DNA from: an uncultured Pseudomonadota bacterium
Lineage (GTDB): Bacteria > Pseudomonadota > Gammaproteobacteria > Burkholderiales > JALYOK01
Length of the DNA stretch: 39,833 bases
Reading direction: 5' to 3'
Assembly: GCA_902826775.1 (NCBI GenBank)
Contig: CADEHE010000021.1
Span: 1-39,833 of the forward strand
The position numbers and the translations under genes are program-made. Every line of letters starts with the position of its first letter. Positions within the stretch are counted from its first letter, which is position 1. Positions 8,214 through 14,636 of this stretch are shown here, one piece after another. A model generated the notes under the pieces. That model did no database searches. It worked only from the letters and a program-made list of their open reading frames with translations, and had not been told where the DNA came from.

Positions 8214-8797
8214 AGATGAAAATCATCGTGGCTTGCGTCTCGCTGATAGCGATCACGCCAGCGCACGCCGATCTATGGGGATGCGAGGTGCTGCTGTGTT
8301 TGTCGAACCCGGCCGGGCCGACGGCAGTCGCGCAGTGCAAACCGCCGATTCATAGACTTTGGCGTCATTTGGCGCGCGGTCATGCTTTTCCCTCTTGCAA
8401 GATGGCGAAGGGGCCGAACGGTGCTTCCTACGCCAAGCGGGGATTCAGCTACTACGATCCGTGCCCTGCTGGTACTCGTGCGCTCGTTAGCGGTGAGGCG
8501 GCGGCGCGGGCCGCAGCGGCAAGGACGATCGGCGCGCGTTCGGTATACACCGCCGATCGGGCGGTCTACTTTGGTATCGGAAGCGGCGACGGCTACATGC
8601 CGAATGACCGCGGTGGAGGATTGCCGCCGAAGATTTGCGTGGGCAACAAACTGGGCGCGACGACGATCAGCAGCGATGCGCGTTCGTCTTACCAGGTCTC
8701 GATCTACGATCGTATCGTTACACTGCCACCACAACGTTCACCGCGCGTCATTGACGTCTACATCGACGACGCGTTCTATCAGCGGGTGCGGTGGTAG
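8210..8797 (+). CDS. TrbM-like exported protein
   Basis: 195 residues with a clear Sec signal peptide (MKMKIIVACVSLIAITPAHA, cleavage after AHA). The mature protein opens DLWGCEVLLCLSNPAGP, followed by AQCKPPIHRLWRHL and HAFPSCKMA. This Cys-x4-Cys, Cys, Cys spacing with a 'C-x3-LCL' start is that of TrbM/KikA-type conjugation proteins, which are periplasmic and disulphide-bonded. The second half (about 90-195) is not familiar and ends in strand-like VIDVYIDDAFYQRV. It overlaps the upstream VirB9-like gene by 4 bases, so the two form one unit. Confidence 0.6.
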   Translation: MKMKIIVACVSLIAITPAHADLWGCEVLLCLSNPAGPTAVAQCKPPIHRLWRHLARGHAFPSCKMAKGPNGASYAKRGFSYYDPCPAGTRALVSGEAAARAAAARTIGARSVYTADRAVYFGIGSGDGYMPNDRGGGLPPKICVGNKLGATTISSDARSSYQVSIYDRIVTLPPQRSPRVIDVYIDDAFYQRVRW

Positions 8798-8799
8798 CT

Positions 8800-9045
8800 A
8801 TGATGCAACGAAAAATGACCATCCAAGGATCGGCAACCGAATCGCAATCAACGGCCGCGAGACGGTTACTCAAAGATTACGAAGTCGAAGCGCAATACGG
8901 CATTTCGAAGTTCACACTGCGTGCGGATCGTATCCACGAACGCAGATTCAAGTACATCAAGATCGGACGCAGCGTTTACTATCGAATCGAGGACATCGAA
9001 TCTATGCTGGACAGTCACGTCGTGCATACCGCAAGCGCCGACTAG
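8800..9045 (+). CDS. AlpA/excisionase-like helix-turn-helix protein
   Basis: 81 residues from the ATG at 8800; a GTG at 8791 overlaps the previous gene and is less likely. Residues about 25-70 (RRLLKDYEVEAQYGISKFTL, then KYIKIGRSVYYRIEDIESML) match the HTH_17/AlpA layout: a recognition helix after 'YGIS' and a winged 'IGRSVYYR-x-x-DIE' strand. Such proteins act as excisionases or as activators of integrase genes in mobile islands. It sits 3 bases after the TrbM-like gene and about 1 kb before a tyrosine recombinase, which fits that role. Confidence 0.75.
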   Translation: MMQRKMTIQGSATESQSTAARRLLKDYEVEAQYGISKFTLRADRIHERRFKYIKIGRSVYYRIEDIESMLDSHVVHTASAD

Positions 9046-9411
9046 ATTCTCTTATCTCCGCGGGTCCCCAGTTTGCGTGTTAGTGGTTCGCCTTGGCGCT
9101 CTCAGGTAACCTTGGGGGAACGCGACTGCACCCGTGAACTCGGCCCAGTTGCGGCATTGGCGTCGCTAATGCGCCTGCGACCTTATACCGACATCGCGTT
9201 GTGCCGCGCATCCGTGCAGATTCGCGGCAAAGCCGCCGTTCGCCGAACGGATATTAGAGTTGCGCAGCCGAGATTCTGGGCACCGCGTTGGCGAGAATTT
9301 TGTGCAGTGCAAGCGAACAGTTTTAGAGTCGAGCCGACCTTGTGCTGAGCAGTGAAACACAATCCCAGGCATCGATGCCGTCCCCGGCAACCGAAAATCA
9401 TCACTGCGAGA
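9046..9411. other. Intergenic stretch with a dispersed repeat
   Basis: 366 bases between the AlpA-like gene and the end of the ParE gene. Short open frames on both strands have no start signals or domains. The middle holds copy 2 of the dispersed repeat (9196-9286). Confidence 0.5.
9196..9286 (-). repeat. Dispersed imperfect intergenic repeat, copy 2
   Basis: The reverse complement of this segment aligns with 5444-5520, and its left part (9196 to about 9233) aligns with 26783-26822, sharing CGGCTT-GCCGCGAATCT, CAC, GATGCGC and GCACAAC. All three copies are in spacers. Confidence 0.6.
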
Positions 9412-9705
9412 CTACACTCCAATCAAACTGCCAACGTCACGTGCACCGTGCAGGATGCGTTCGATCCGCACACCATCATCCAACTCGCGGTAAAAGATCA
9501 AATAGTTTCCGTGCGGCATCACGCGCAGGCCGACGGCCAGTTCGGCGCGCGAAGCGCCCATGCTTGGGAACTCTCCCAGCGTTTCGCATTGCGCTTCTAA
9601 TTCGTCGACGAACGACAGCGCCCGCGCCGGATTATCCCGAGCGATGTATCGTCCGATCTCGAGCAGATCGCCTTCCGCGAGGGGCGAGAAGTGAACCGGC
9701 TTCAC
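9412..9705 (-). CDS. parE: ParE-family toxin
   Basis: 97 residues, normal for the RelE/ParE superfamily. Typical features are the opening MKPVHFSPLAEGDLLEIGRY, the ParE-like 'A-x-x-DL-x-x-I-x-x-YIA-x-DNP-x-A' helix, FPSMGASR, and the strand pair GLRVMPHGNYLIFYREL followed by VRIERILHGARD. ParE toxins poison DNA gyrase and are held inactive by ParD. The gene starts inside the stop region of the antitoxin gene (ATGA at 9702-9705), the standard antitoxin-first order. Confidence 0.93.
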   Translation of the reverse strand: MKPVHFSPLAEGDLLEIGRYIARDNPARALSFVDELEAQCETLGEFPSMGASRAELAVGLRVMPHGNYLIFYRELDDGVRIERILHGARDVGSLIGV

Positions 9706-9971
9706 TTCGCCGGCTGCGTTCGCGCCATCGCGTCGATTTTCTTGCGTAGCTCGGTGAAGACTTGCTTGGCCGGCTTGCCCGGGCCGCTGTCGATGCCGTC
9801 CTGGATCAGTTGACGCAATTCTTGAAGTCTCATCGCACGAAGCTTTTCCTGCTCTTCTAGTAAACGCAGTGCGTCGCGCACGACTTCACTGGCACTGGCG
9901 TAACGACCACCCTCTACCTGATTTTTGATGAAGTGCTCAAAGTGCTCACCGACCGCATAGCTCGAAGGCAT
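9702..9971 (-). CDS. parD: ParD-family antitoxin
   Basis: 89 residues with an N-terminal ribbon-helix-helix (SYAVGEHFEHFIKNQVEGG, then RYASASEVVRDALRLLEEQE), the signature of type II ParD antitoxins, and a long charged C-terminal tail that should wrap the toxin. AAGGAG lies about 9 bases before the ATG on the minus strand. The N-domain normally binds a palindrome over its own promoter, and such a palindrome is present at 9997-10013. The pair lies next to a tyrosine recombinase, as is common in integrated elements. Confidence 0.93.
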   Translation of the reverse strand: MPSSYAVGEHFEHFIKNQVEGGRYASASEVVRDALRLLEEQEKLRAMRLQELRQLIQDGIDSGPGKPAKQVFTELRKKIDAMARTQPAK

Positions 9972-9996
9972 AGATCAAATCTCCTTTCTCTTAAAA

Positions 9997-10013
9997 TTAT
10001 CAAATATTGATAA
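9997..10013. promoter_or_regulatory. Probable ParD operator (perfect palindrome)
   Basis: TTATCAA-ATA-TTGATAA is a perfect 7-base inverted repeat with a 3-base centre, 26 bases upstream of the parD start in an AT-rich patch. Position and symmetry fit autoregulation by a ribbon-helix-helix antitoxin. It is also about 93 bases before the recombinase start, so it might influence that gene too. Confidence 0.7.
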
Positions 10014-10105
10014 ACATTTCAAGTGCGGCACGAGCGGACCCGATTGGCGCGCACGAGCGCAAGCGCACAATGAGATCCCATTCACTCGGCCAGAAGGAGG
10101 CTGAA

Positions 10106-10753
10106 ATGGAACCCAATGTTGCAATTTCCCCGGAAGTGACCACCGCGCGGCCCGCCCGCGTGTCCTGGAACAAGGGCAAGCTGATCGGGCAAAAGGCGCC
10201 GCTCAAGCTCAAGGAGATCTACGCGGTTCGTACCCGGCTGCAGATGGGCAATCGGGTGCGTGAGCTTGCGCTCTTCAACCTTGCGATCGACAGCAAGCTA
10301 CGCGGCTGCGATCTGGTCAAACTGCGCGTGAGCGAGATCACGCACGGTAGCCAGATTGCGCCACGCGCAATCGTTATGCAGCAAAAGACGCAGCGGCCAG
10401 TGCAGTTCGAGCTGACGGAGCCAACGCGCGAGAGCACGTTGGCTTGGATCACCAAGGCTCAGCTGAAAACCGGCGACTACGTGTTCCCAAGCCGGGTACG
10501 CGGCCGCGAGCACATCTCGACGCGGCAATATGAGCGGCTGCTAAAGCACTGGGTCAAGGAGATCGGGCTCGATCCGTCGGCGTACGGCACGCACTCGATG
10601 CGCAGAACCAAAGCAACGTTGATCTATCGGCGTACAAAAAACCTGCGCGCTGTACAGTTGCTACTTGGTCACACCAAATTGGAAAGCACGGTCCGATACC
10701 TTGGCATCGAGGTTGACGACGCACTTGAAATAGCAGAGCAAACGGAAATCTAG
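10106..10753 (+). CDS. Short tyrosine recombinase/integrase
   Basis: 215 residues. I chose the ATG at 10106 because AGGAGG lies just before it; the upstream in-frame ATG at 10007 lacks a site and falls in the ParD operator. The family residues are visible: Arg in SKLRGCDLVKLRV, Lys in QQKTQRPVQF, His-x-x-Arg in THSMRRTKA, His in LLLGHTKLE and Tyr in STVRYLGIE. The protein is essentially only the catalytic domain, with about 30 residues before it and no arm-binding or full core-binding domain, as in a class of small proteobacterial recombinases. It lies between a ParDE module and the phenol cluster and ends at a strong terminator. Confidence 0.9.
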   Translation: MEPNVAISPEVTTARPARVSWNKGKLIGQKAPLKLKEIYAVRTRLQMGNRVRELALFNLAIDSKLRGCDLVKLRVSEITHGSQIAPRAIVMQQKTQRPVQFELTEPTRESTLAWITKAQLKTGDYVFPSRVRGREHISTRQYERLLKHWVKEIGLDPSAYGTHSMRRTKATLIYRRTKNLRAVQLLLGHTKLESTVRYLGIEVDDALEIAEQTEI

Positions 10754-10763
10754 CGCGCACTCG

Positions 10764-10798
10764 AAGCGGGCGCCCGTTGATAGGCCGCCCGCTTTTTT
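10764..10798 (+). terminator. Rho-independent terminator of the recombinase gene
   Basis: AAGCGGGCG (10764-10772) pairs perfectly with CGCCCGCTT (10786-10794) across a 13-base loop and runs into six T. It lies 10 bases after the recombinase stop and before the end of the convergent regulator gene, so it may serve both directions. Confidence 0.85.
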
Positions 10799-10844
10799 GT
10801 GCCTACGCGTCTTTGCTCGGACCGCGGCACCAGACCACGCATCA

Positions 10845-12653
10845 TCAAAGCTGGACACCGCGGCTCTTCAAGCGATACACCAGCTGCGGCCGCGTAATGC
10901 CTAACACTCTCGCTGCGGCCGACAAGTTGCCTTCCGCTCGCTGCACCGCGCTCTTCAGCAGCACCGTTTCGATTTCGTCGAGTGAAGTGGGATCGTGCTC
11001 TTCGCCGGTGCCGAGCAGCAAGCTGGACAATTTCTTGGTGATGCGATTGATCTCACTCTCCTGCGCTCCGCTTGCGTGCGCTTCCAACTGCTCGGCTGTC
11101 GCCAACGAGCCGTCGCCGCCGAGACCAAACAGTCTCGTCTCGACTTTTTCGCCGCTGGTGAAGAGATGGCTCAAGTCGATGGCGCCGCCTTCCGGGGCGA
11201 GGATGACGCCGCGCTCGATGATGTTCTCCAACTCGCGGATGTTGCCCGGCCATTGATACGACAGCATGGCGTCGATGGCACGCCCAGTGAACCCTGTCAC
11301 GTGCCGGCCGTGGCGCTGTGAGAACTTGCGCAAGCAATGATTCATCAGCACCGGGATATCGTCGCGGCGCTCCCGCAGCGACGGCACCCGGATCGGGAAC
11401 ACGTTCAGCCGGAAGAACAAATCCTCGCGGAAGCGGCCGGCCTTGACCTCGTCGCGCAGATTGAGATTGGTCGCGGCGACCACGCGCACATCTACCCTGC
11501 GTGTTTGCGTGCCGCCTACGCGCTCGATCTCGCCTTGTTGCAGCGCGCGCAACAGCTTGCCCTGTGCGGTCATGCTGAGGATGCCGATCTCATCCAAGAA
11601 CAGCGTGCCGCCGTCGGCGCGCTCGAAGCGGCCCTCTCGGCTTTGCATCGCGCCGGTGTAGGCGCCTTTCTCGACACCGAACAGTTCGGCTTCGACCAGC
11701 GCTTCTGGAATCGCGGCGCAATTGATCGCGACGAACGCAGCGCTCGATCGTGTGCTGATGCGATGCAGCGTGCGCGCGAAGATTTCCTTGCCGACGCCGC
11801 TTTCGCCGAGAAACAGCACTGTTGCTCGCGTCGCGGCAACACGCTTGACCATATGGCACACGGCGTTGAACTCGGTGGAGGCGCCGACGATGTCTTCATC
11901 ATCAAACGCGTTCAATGCACTGTTTCCGGTTAGACGCTGCGAGGCAGCGGGCATCGCCGCTGCGGACAAACCTTTGGTGAAGGACTGCGCCTGCAGATAC
12001 AGCAGATCGTCGGCGGCTTCCGCGCCCCACGCCTCGACCGGCTTGCCGATGATGCGGCAGTGCGGTTGGCCCATGGTACGGCACTCCACCTCCCGGAACA
12101 AGATGGGGCGGCCCATGAAAACCGTCGTATAGGCCGAAGCGTAGCCAATTTGCATCCAGCACACCGGCTCCGCGCCGATGCCGTAGTTGCGCACGTGCTC
12201 CTCGTCTTCGGACGATCCTTTCCAGAGGAATTCACCGTAGAACTTGCCGCGCTCGGCATCCATCTCTAGCCGCACCGGCTCGACCGCGACGACGCCTTCC
12301 AACATGTGCAATTGCGGGCCGACGACGAAAGCTTCCGTCGCACTGCCGTTGGGCCGCACCTTGCGCGCCAACTCGGCATCGCGCGCACCCGAGTTGTAGC
12401 CCATGCGCGTGAGCAGGCCGCGCGCACGCTCGATGCCCAAGCTTTCGATCAACTCCCGGCGCAGCACGCCCATGGCGGAAGCGTGGATGAGTTGCATGCG
12501 CTGATCGTCCAGCCAAATGCGACCGTCGCTGGGCGCGAAGTGCAGCCGCGACATGAGATCCGCAATGTCGGGATAGCGCAGCGTGTCAACGGCGACCGCG
12601 TTCGGCGTTAGCAGCGCGAGTTTGCTGGTGAGAGATTTCTTGCTCGTTCTCAC
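10845..12653 (-). CDS. dmpR: DmpR/MopR-type phenol-sensing sigma-54 activator
   Basis: 602 residues from a GTG at 12653 (AAGGAG 9 bases upstream). Domains in order: XylR-type N-terminal and V4R sensor (about 25-205), AAA+ domain (about 250-490) with Walker A GESGVGKE at 283-290, the sigma-54 contact loop GAYTGA at 330-335 and Walker B GGTLFLDEIG, and a C-terminal Fis-type helix-turn-helix (NLSAAARVLGITRPQLVYRL). Residues H116, W144, C165, E188, C191 and C199 fall at the positions of the phenol pocket and zinc site known from MopR (H106, W134, C155, E178, C181, C189) with a constant shift of 10. In this family phenol binding relieves repression of the ATPase, and the hexamer activates sigma-54 polymerase. 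The gene is divergent from the hydroxylase operon, with its binding sites in the spacer. Confidence 0.96.
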   Translation of the reverse strand: MRTSKKSLTSKLALLTPNAVAVDTLRYPDIADLMSRLHFAPSDGRIWLDDQRMQLIHASAMGVLRRELIESLGIERARGLLTRMGYNSGARDAELARKVRPNGSATEAFVVGPQLHMLEGVVAVEPVRLEMDAERGKFYGEFLWKGSSEDEEHVRNYGIGAEPVCWMQIGYASAYTTVFMGRPILFREVECRTMGQPHCRIIGKPVEAWGAEAADDLLYLQAQSFTKGLSAAAMPAASQRLTGNSALNAFDDEDIVGASTEFNAVCHMVKRVAATRATVLFLGESGVGKEIFARTLHRISTRSSAAFVAINCAAIPEALVEAELFGVEKGAYTGAMQSREGRFERADGGTLFLDEIGILSMTAQGKLLRALQQGEIERVGGTQTRRVDVRVVAATNLNLRDEVKAGRFREDLFFRLNVFPIRVPSLRERRDDIPVLMNHCLRKFSQRHGRHVTGFTGRAIDAMLSYQWPGNIRELENIIERGVILAPEGGAIDLSHLFTSGEKVETRLFGLGGDGSLATAEQLEAHASGAQESEINRITKKLSSLLLGTGEEHDPTSLDEIETVLLKSAVQRAEGNLSAAARVLGITRPQLVYRLKSRGVQL

Positions 12654-12743
12654 GGCGGCGGCTCCTTAAGCGAGCCGCCGCCATTCTCCCGGTGCGGCTC
12701 TTTCTATTACTTCGCGCCCATCATAGCGCCGATTGCGGGCGAA

Positions 12744-12759
12744 GTGATCAAATGATCAA
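12744..12759. promoter_or_regulatory. Upstream activator site 1 for the DmpR-type regulator
   Basis: GTGATCAAATGATCAA is, on the other strand, TTGATCATTTGATCAC. It matches the XylR/DmpR palindromic consensus TTGATCAATTGATCAA at all but two positions. It lies about 190 bases before the predicted transcription start of the hydroxylase operon, in the range known for distal sites. Confidence 0.85.
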
Positions 12760-12786
12760 GCGAGAGGCGAGCGAAAGGCGGGAGAT

Positions 12787-12802
12787 TTATTCATTTGATT
12801 AA
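12787..12802. promoter_or_regulatory. Upstream activator site 2 for the DmpR-type regulator
   Basis: TTATTCATTTGATTAA matches the XylR/DmpR consensus at about 12 of 16 positions (13 if C/T is allowed in the second half). Its centre is 43 bases (about four helical turns) from site 1, so both face the same side of the DNA, and about 150 bases before the predicted start site. Confidence 0.75.
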
Positions 12803-12918
12803 ATCTCGATGTTCGCTGCGACGCAACATTGAAAGTTGGCATCGCACGCATTCTCATGCATTTAGAGAGGGAAACACCTAATTGCTGCATTGCAGTATAC
12901 GTGCCTCGCAACGAAGGT

Positions 12919-12934
12919 TGGCACGGCTGATGCT
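12919..12934 (+). promoter_or_regulatory. Sigma-54 (-24/-12) promoter of the phenol operon
   Basis: TGGCACG-GCTG-ATGCT has a perfect -24 block and one mismatch in the -12 block (consensus TTGCW). The spacing between the invariant GG and GC is exactly right for sigma-54. Transcription should start near 12945, about 87 bases before the dmpK start. Together with the two activator sites it forms the full control region of a DmpR-dependent operon. Confidence 0.9.
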
Positions 12935-13031
12935 CATAGGTGGATGCCGGAGAAAAGATAGATCAAAGCATCGGACTACAGATGCCCAACGATTACCCGG
13001 CGCAACCCATTTCGGATGTGAGGAGAAGAAC

Positions 13032-13346
13032 GTGCAAGCACTGCCTTCGCTTGGTAGTGGAGTCGACATCAACCGGCGCTATGTGCGCGTGCGCGAGGTG
13101 CGTGCAAACGGTTTTGTCGAGTTCGAGTTTGCACTCGGCGAGCCGCACTTGTTCGTCGAAATGCTTCTTCCCCAGCCGGCGTTCGAAGACTTCTGCCGCT
13201 GCCAAGGCGTGACGCCAACCGACGGCGCGCTCCCCGCCGCCGAAGCCGGCAGCGACGCGCACGAATGGGACTGGAGTCTGCGCGCGGCGCGCGACGAACA
13301 CTTCCGGCATGAGCCGGACCCCACTAACGAGGAGACTACCCGATGA
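13032..13346 (+). CDS. dmpK: Phenol hydroxylase assembly subunit DmpK
   Basis: 104 residues from a GTG at 13032 with AGGAG at 13021-13025; the upstream in-frame sequence to 12882 overlaps the promoter and cannot be translated from that start. The core RRYVRVREVRANGFVEFEF, then GEPHLFVEMLLPQPAFEDFC, is the conserved heart of DmpK/PoxA/PhK. In Pseudomonas this small protein is needed to assemble active iron-loaded oxygenase but is not part of the turnover complex. It is the first gene of the operon and ends in ATGA overlap with dmpL. Confidence 0.93.
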   Translation: MQALPSLGSGVDINRRYVRVREVRANGFVEFEFALGEPHLFVEMLLPQPAFEDFCRCQGVTPTDGALPAAEAGSDAHEWDWSLRAARDEHFRHEPDPTNEETTR

Positions 13347-14341
13347 GCACTATCGACCTGCGTACCGTCACGATCAAGCCGTTGCGCCACACGTTCACCC
13401 ACGTGGCCGAGCGCATAGGCGGCGACAAGCCCGCGACGCGCTACCAGGAAGGCACGTTCGACATCCAGGCCACGCACAACTTCCACTACCGGCCGACCTG
13501 GGACCCGGATCACGAGATTTTCGATCGGGCGCGCACGGCGATCGTGATGAAGGACTGGTACGCGTTTCGCGATCCACGCCAGTTCTACTACGGCACTTAC
13601 ACAGCGGCGCGCGCGCGACAGCAGGAAACAGCTGAATCTAACTTTGCCTTCGTTGAATCGCGCGGCCTCGTCTCAGCGCTGCCGGAGGCGGTGCGTCACC
13701 TCGCGCTGGAGTTGCTCTTGCCGCTGCGCCACTTGGAGTGGGGCGGCAACATGAACAACGCGCAGATCTGTGACTACGGCTACGGCACCGCGATCTCTCA
13801 GCCGCACATCTACAAAGCGATGGATCACCTTGGCATCGCCCAGTACCTGACGCGCGTGGGCCTGCTGCTGGCTGACGAGACAGCGCTGGACGCGGCCAAG
13901 CAGCAGTGGATCGCAGACCCCAAGTGGCAGGGCTTGCGCAAGTACGTGGAGGACAGCTTTGTCCTTAAGGATTGGTTCGAACTCTTCGTCGCTCACAACC
14001 TCGTGCTCGACGGATTGCTCTATCCGCTGGTGTACGAGCGCATTGTCGACGACGACATCACCATGAAGGGTGGTTCGGCCATCGCAATGCTGACGCTGTT
14101 CATGACCGAGTGGTACGGCGAGACCGCCAAGTGGGTCGATGCCACGATTAAGACCGCGGCGGCTGAATCTCCGGCCAACGCGCAGCAGTTATCGCAGTGG
14201 ACGCGCGAGTATCTGCAGCGCGGCGTGCGCGCGATCCAGCCCATCGCTCGCCATGCGCTGGGCGCCAACGCCGAGGCTGTGCTCGGCGACATCGAAGACC
14301 AGTTCAAGTCCCGCGTCGCCAAGCTCGGCCTCGCACTCTGA
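13343..14341 (+). CDS. dmpL: Phenol hydroxylase oxygenase beta subunit DmpL
   Basis: 332 residues, the usual size. The N-terminus (MSTIDLRTVTIKPLRHTFTH) and the helical core (FRDPRQFYYGTYTAARARQQ, and ELLLPLRHLEWGGNMNNAQI) are typical of DmpL/TouE/TomA1-type subunits. It has no metal ligands of its own and packs against the DmpN catalytic subunit in the (LNO)2 oxygenase. Its start overlaps the dmpK stop by ATGA. The gene appears intact. Confidence 0.96.
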   Translation: MSTIDLRTVTIKPLRHTFTHVAERIGGDKPATRYQEGTFDIQATHNFHYRPTWDPDHEIFDRARTAIVMKDWYAFRDPRQFYYGTYTAARARQQETAESNFAFVESRGLVSALPEAVRHLALELLLPLRHLEWGGNMNNAQICDYGYGTAISQPHIYKAMDHLGIAQYLTRVGLLLADETALDAAKQQWIADPKWQGLRKYVEDSFVLKDWFELFVAHNLVLDGLLYPLVYERIVDDDITMKGGSAIAMLTLFMTEWYGETAKWVDATIKTAAAESPANAQQLSQWTREYLQRGVRAIQPIARHALGANAEAVLGDIEDQFKSRVAKLGLAL

Positions 14342-14361
14342 CCCATATTGAGGAAAACCTT

Positions 14362-14623
14362 ATGTCTAAAGTCTTTCTGGCTCTGCAGTTGAGTGACGAC
14401 AGCCGCTCGATTGTCGACGCGATCCTAGCCGATTGCCACACTGGACGAGCAGCCGGCGATGGTGAAGATCGACTGCGAAGGCAAGCTTACCCTCAAGCGC
14501 GCTTCAGTTGAGCAGCGCATGGGCCGCCCCTTCGACTTGCAGGAACTGCACCTGAACCTGATAACCCTATCCGGCAACATCGACGAAACCGACGACGAGT
14601 TCACCCTCGCCTGGCGCAACTAA
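14362..14623 (+). pseudogene. dmpM: Phenol hydroxylase regulatory (effector) protein DmpM, frame broken
   Basis: With GAGGAAAA before the ATG at 14362, the first frame reads MSKVFLALQLSDDSRSIVDA and continues to about DCH (14439). It then turns into RAAGDGEDRLRRQ and stops at 14511. The family sequence continues in another frame as LDEQPAMVKIDCEGKLTL, RASVEQRMGRPFDLQELHL and SGNIDETDDEFTLAWRN, ending in TAA at 14621-14623. The whole span is 262 bases, one more than a multiple of three, so one base was gained or two lost between about 14434 and 14443. Joined, it would encode 86-87 residues, close to the family size. DmpM is the cofactor-free effector that gates the di-iron site; without it phenol hydroxylation is very slow. 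The lesion may be real or a sequencing error. Confidence 0.9.
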
Positions 14624-14636
14624 GGAGATAAATTCC

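Noticed and set aside
9342..9749. Plus-strand open frame opposite parE
   Set aside because: It is the complement of the clear ParE gene and is rich in Arg and His, as expected for an antisense frame.
11337..11933. 198-codon open frame opposite the regulator
   Set aside because: It is an antisense frame of the conserved AAA+ region; GC-rich genes commonly give such frames.
12837..12850. TGGCATCGCACGC as a possible sigma-54 promoter
   Set aside because: The distance between GG and GC is two bases too short, and it is too close to the activator sites. The element at 12919-12934 has exact spacing.
14430..14450. Programmed ribosomal frameshift in dmpM
   Set aside because: There is no slippery heptamer or strong downstream structure at the junction, and the family is not known to use one.
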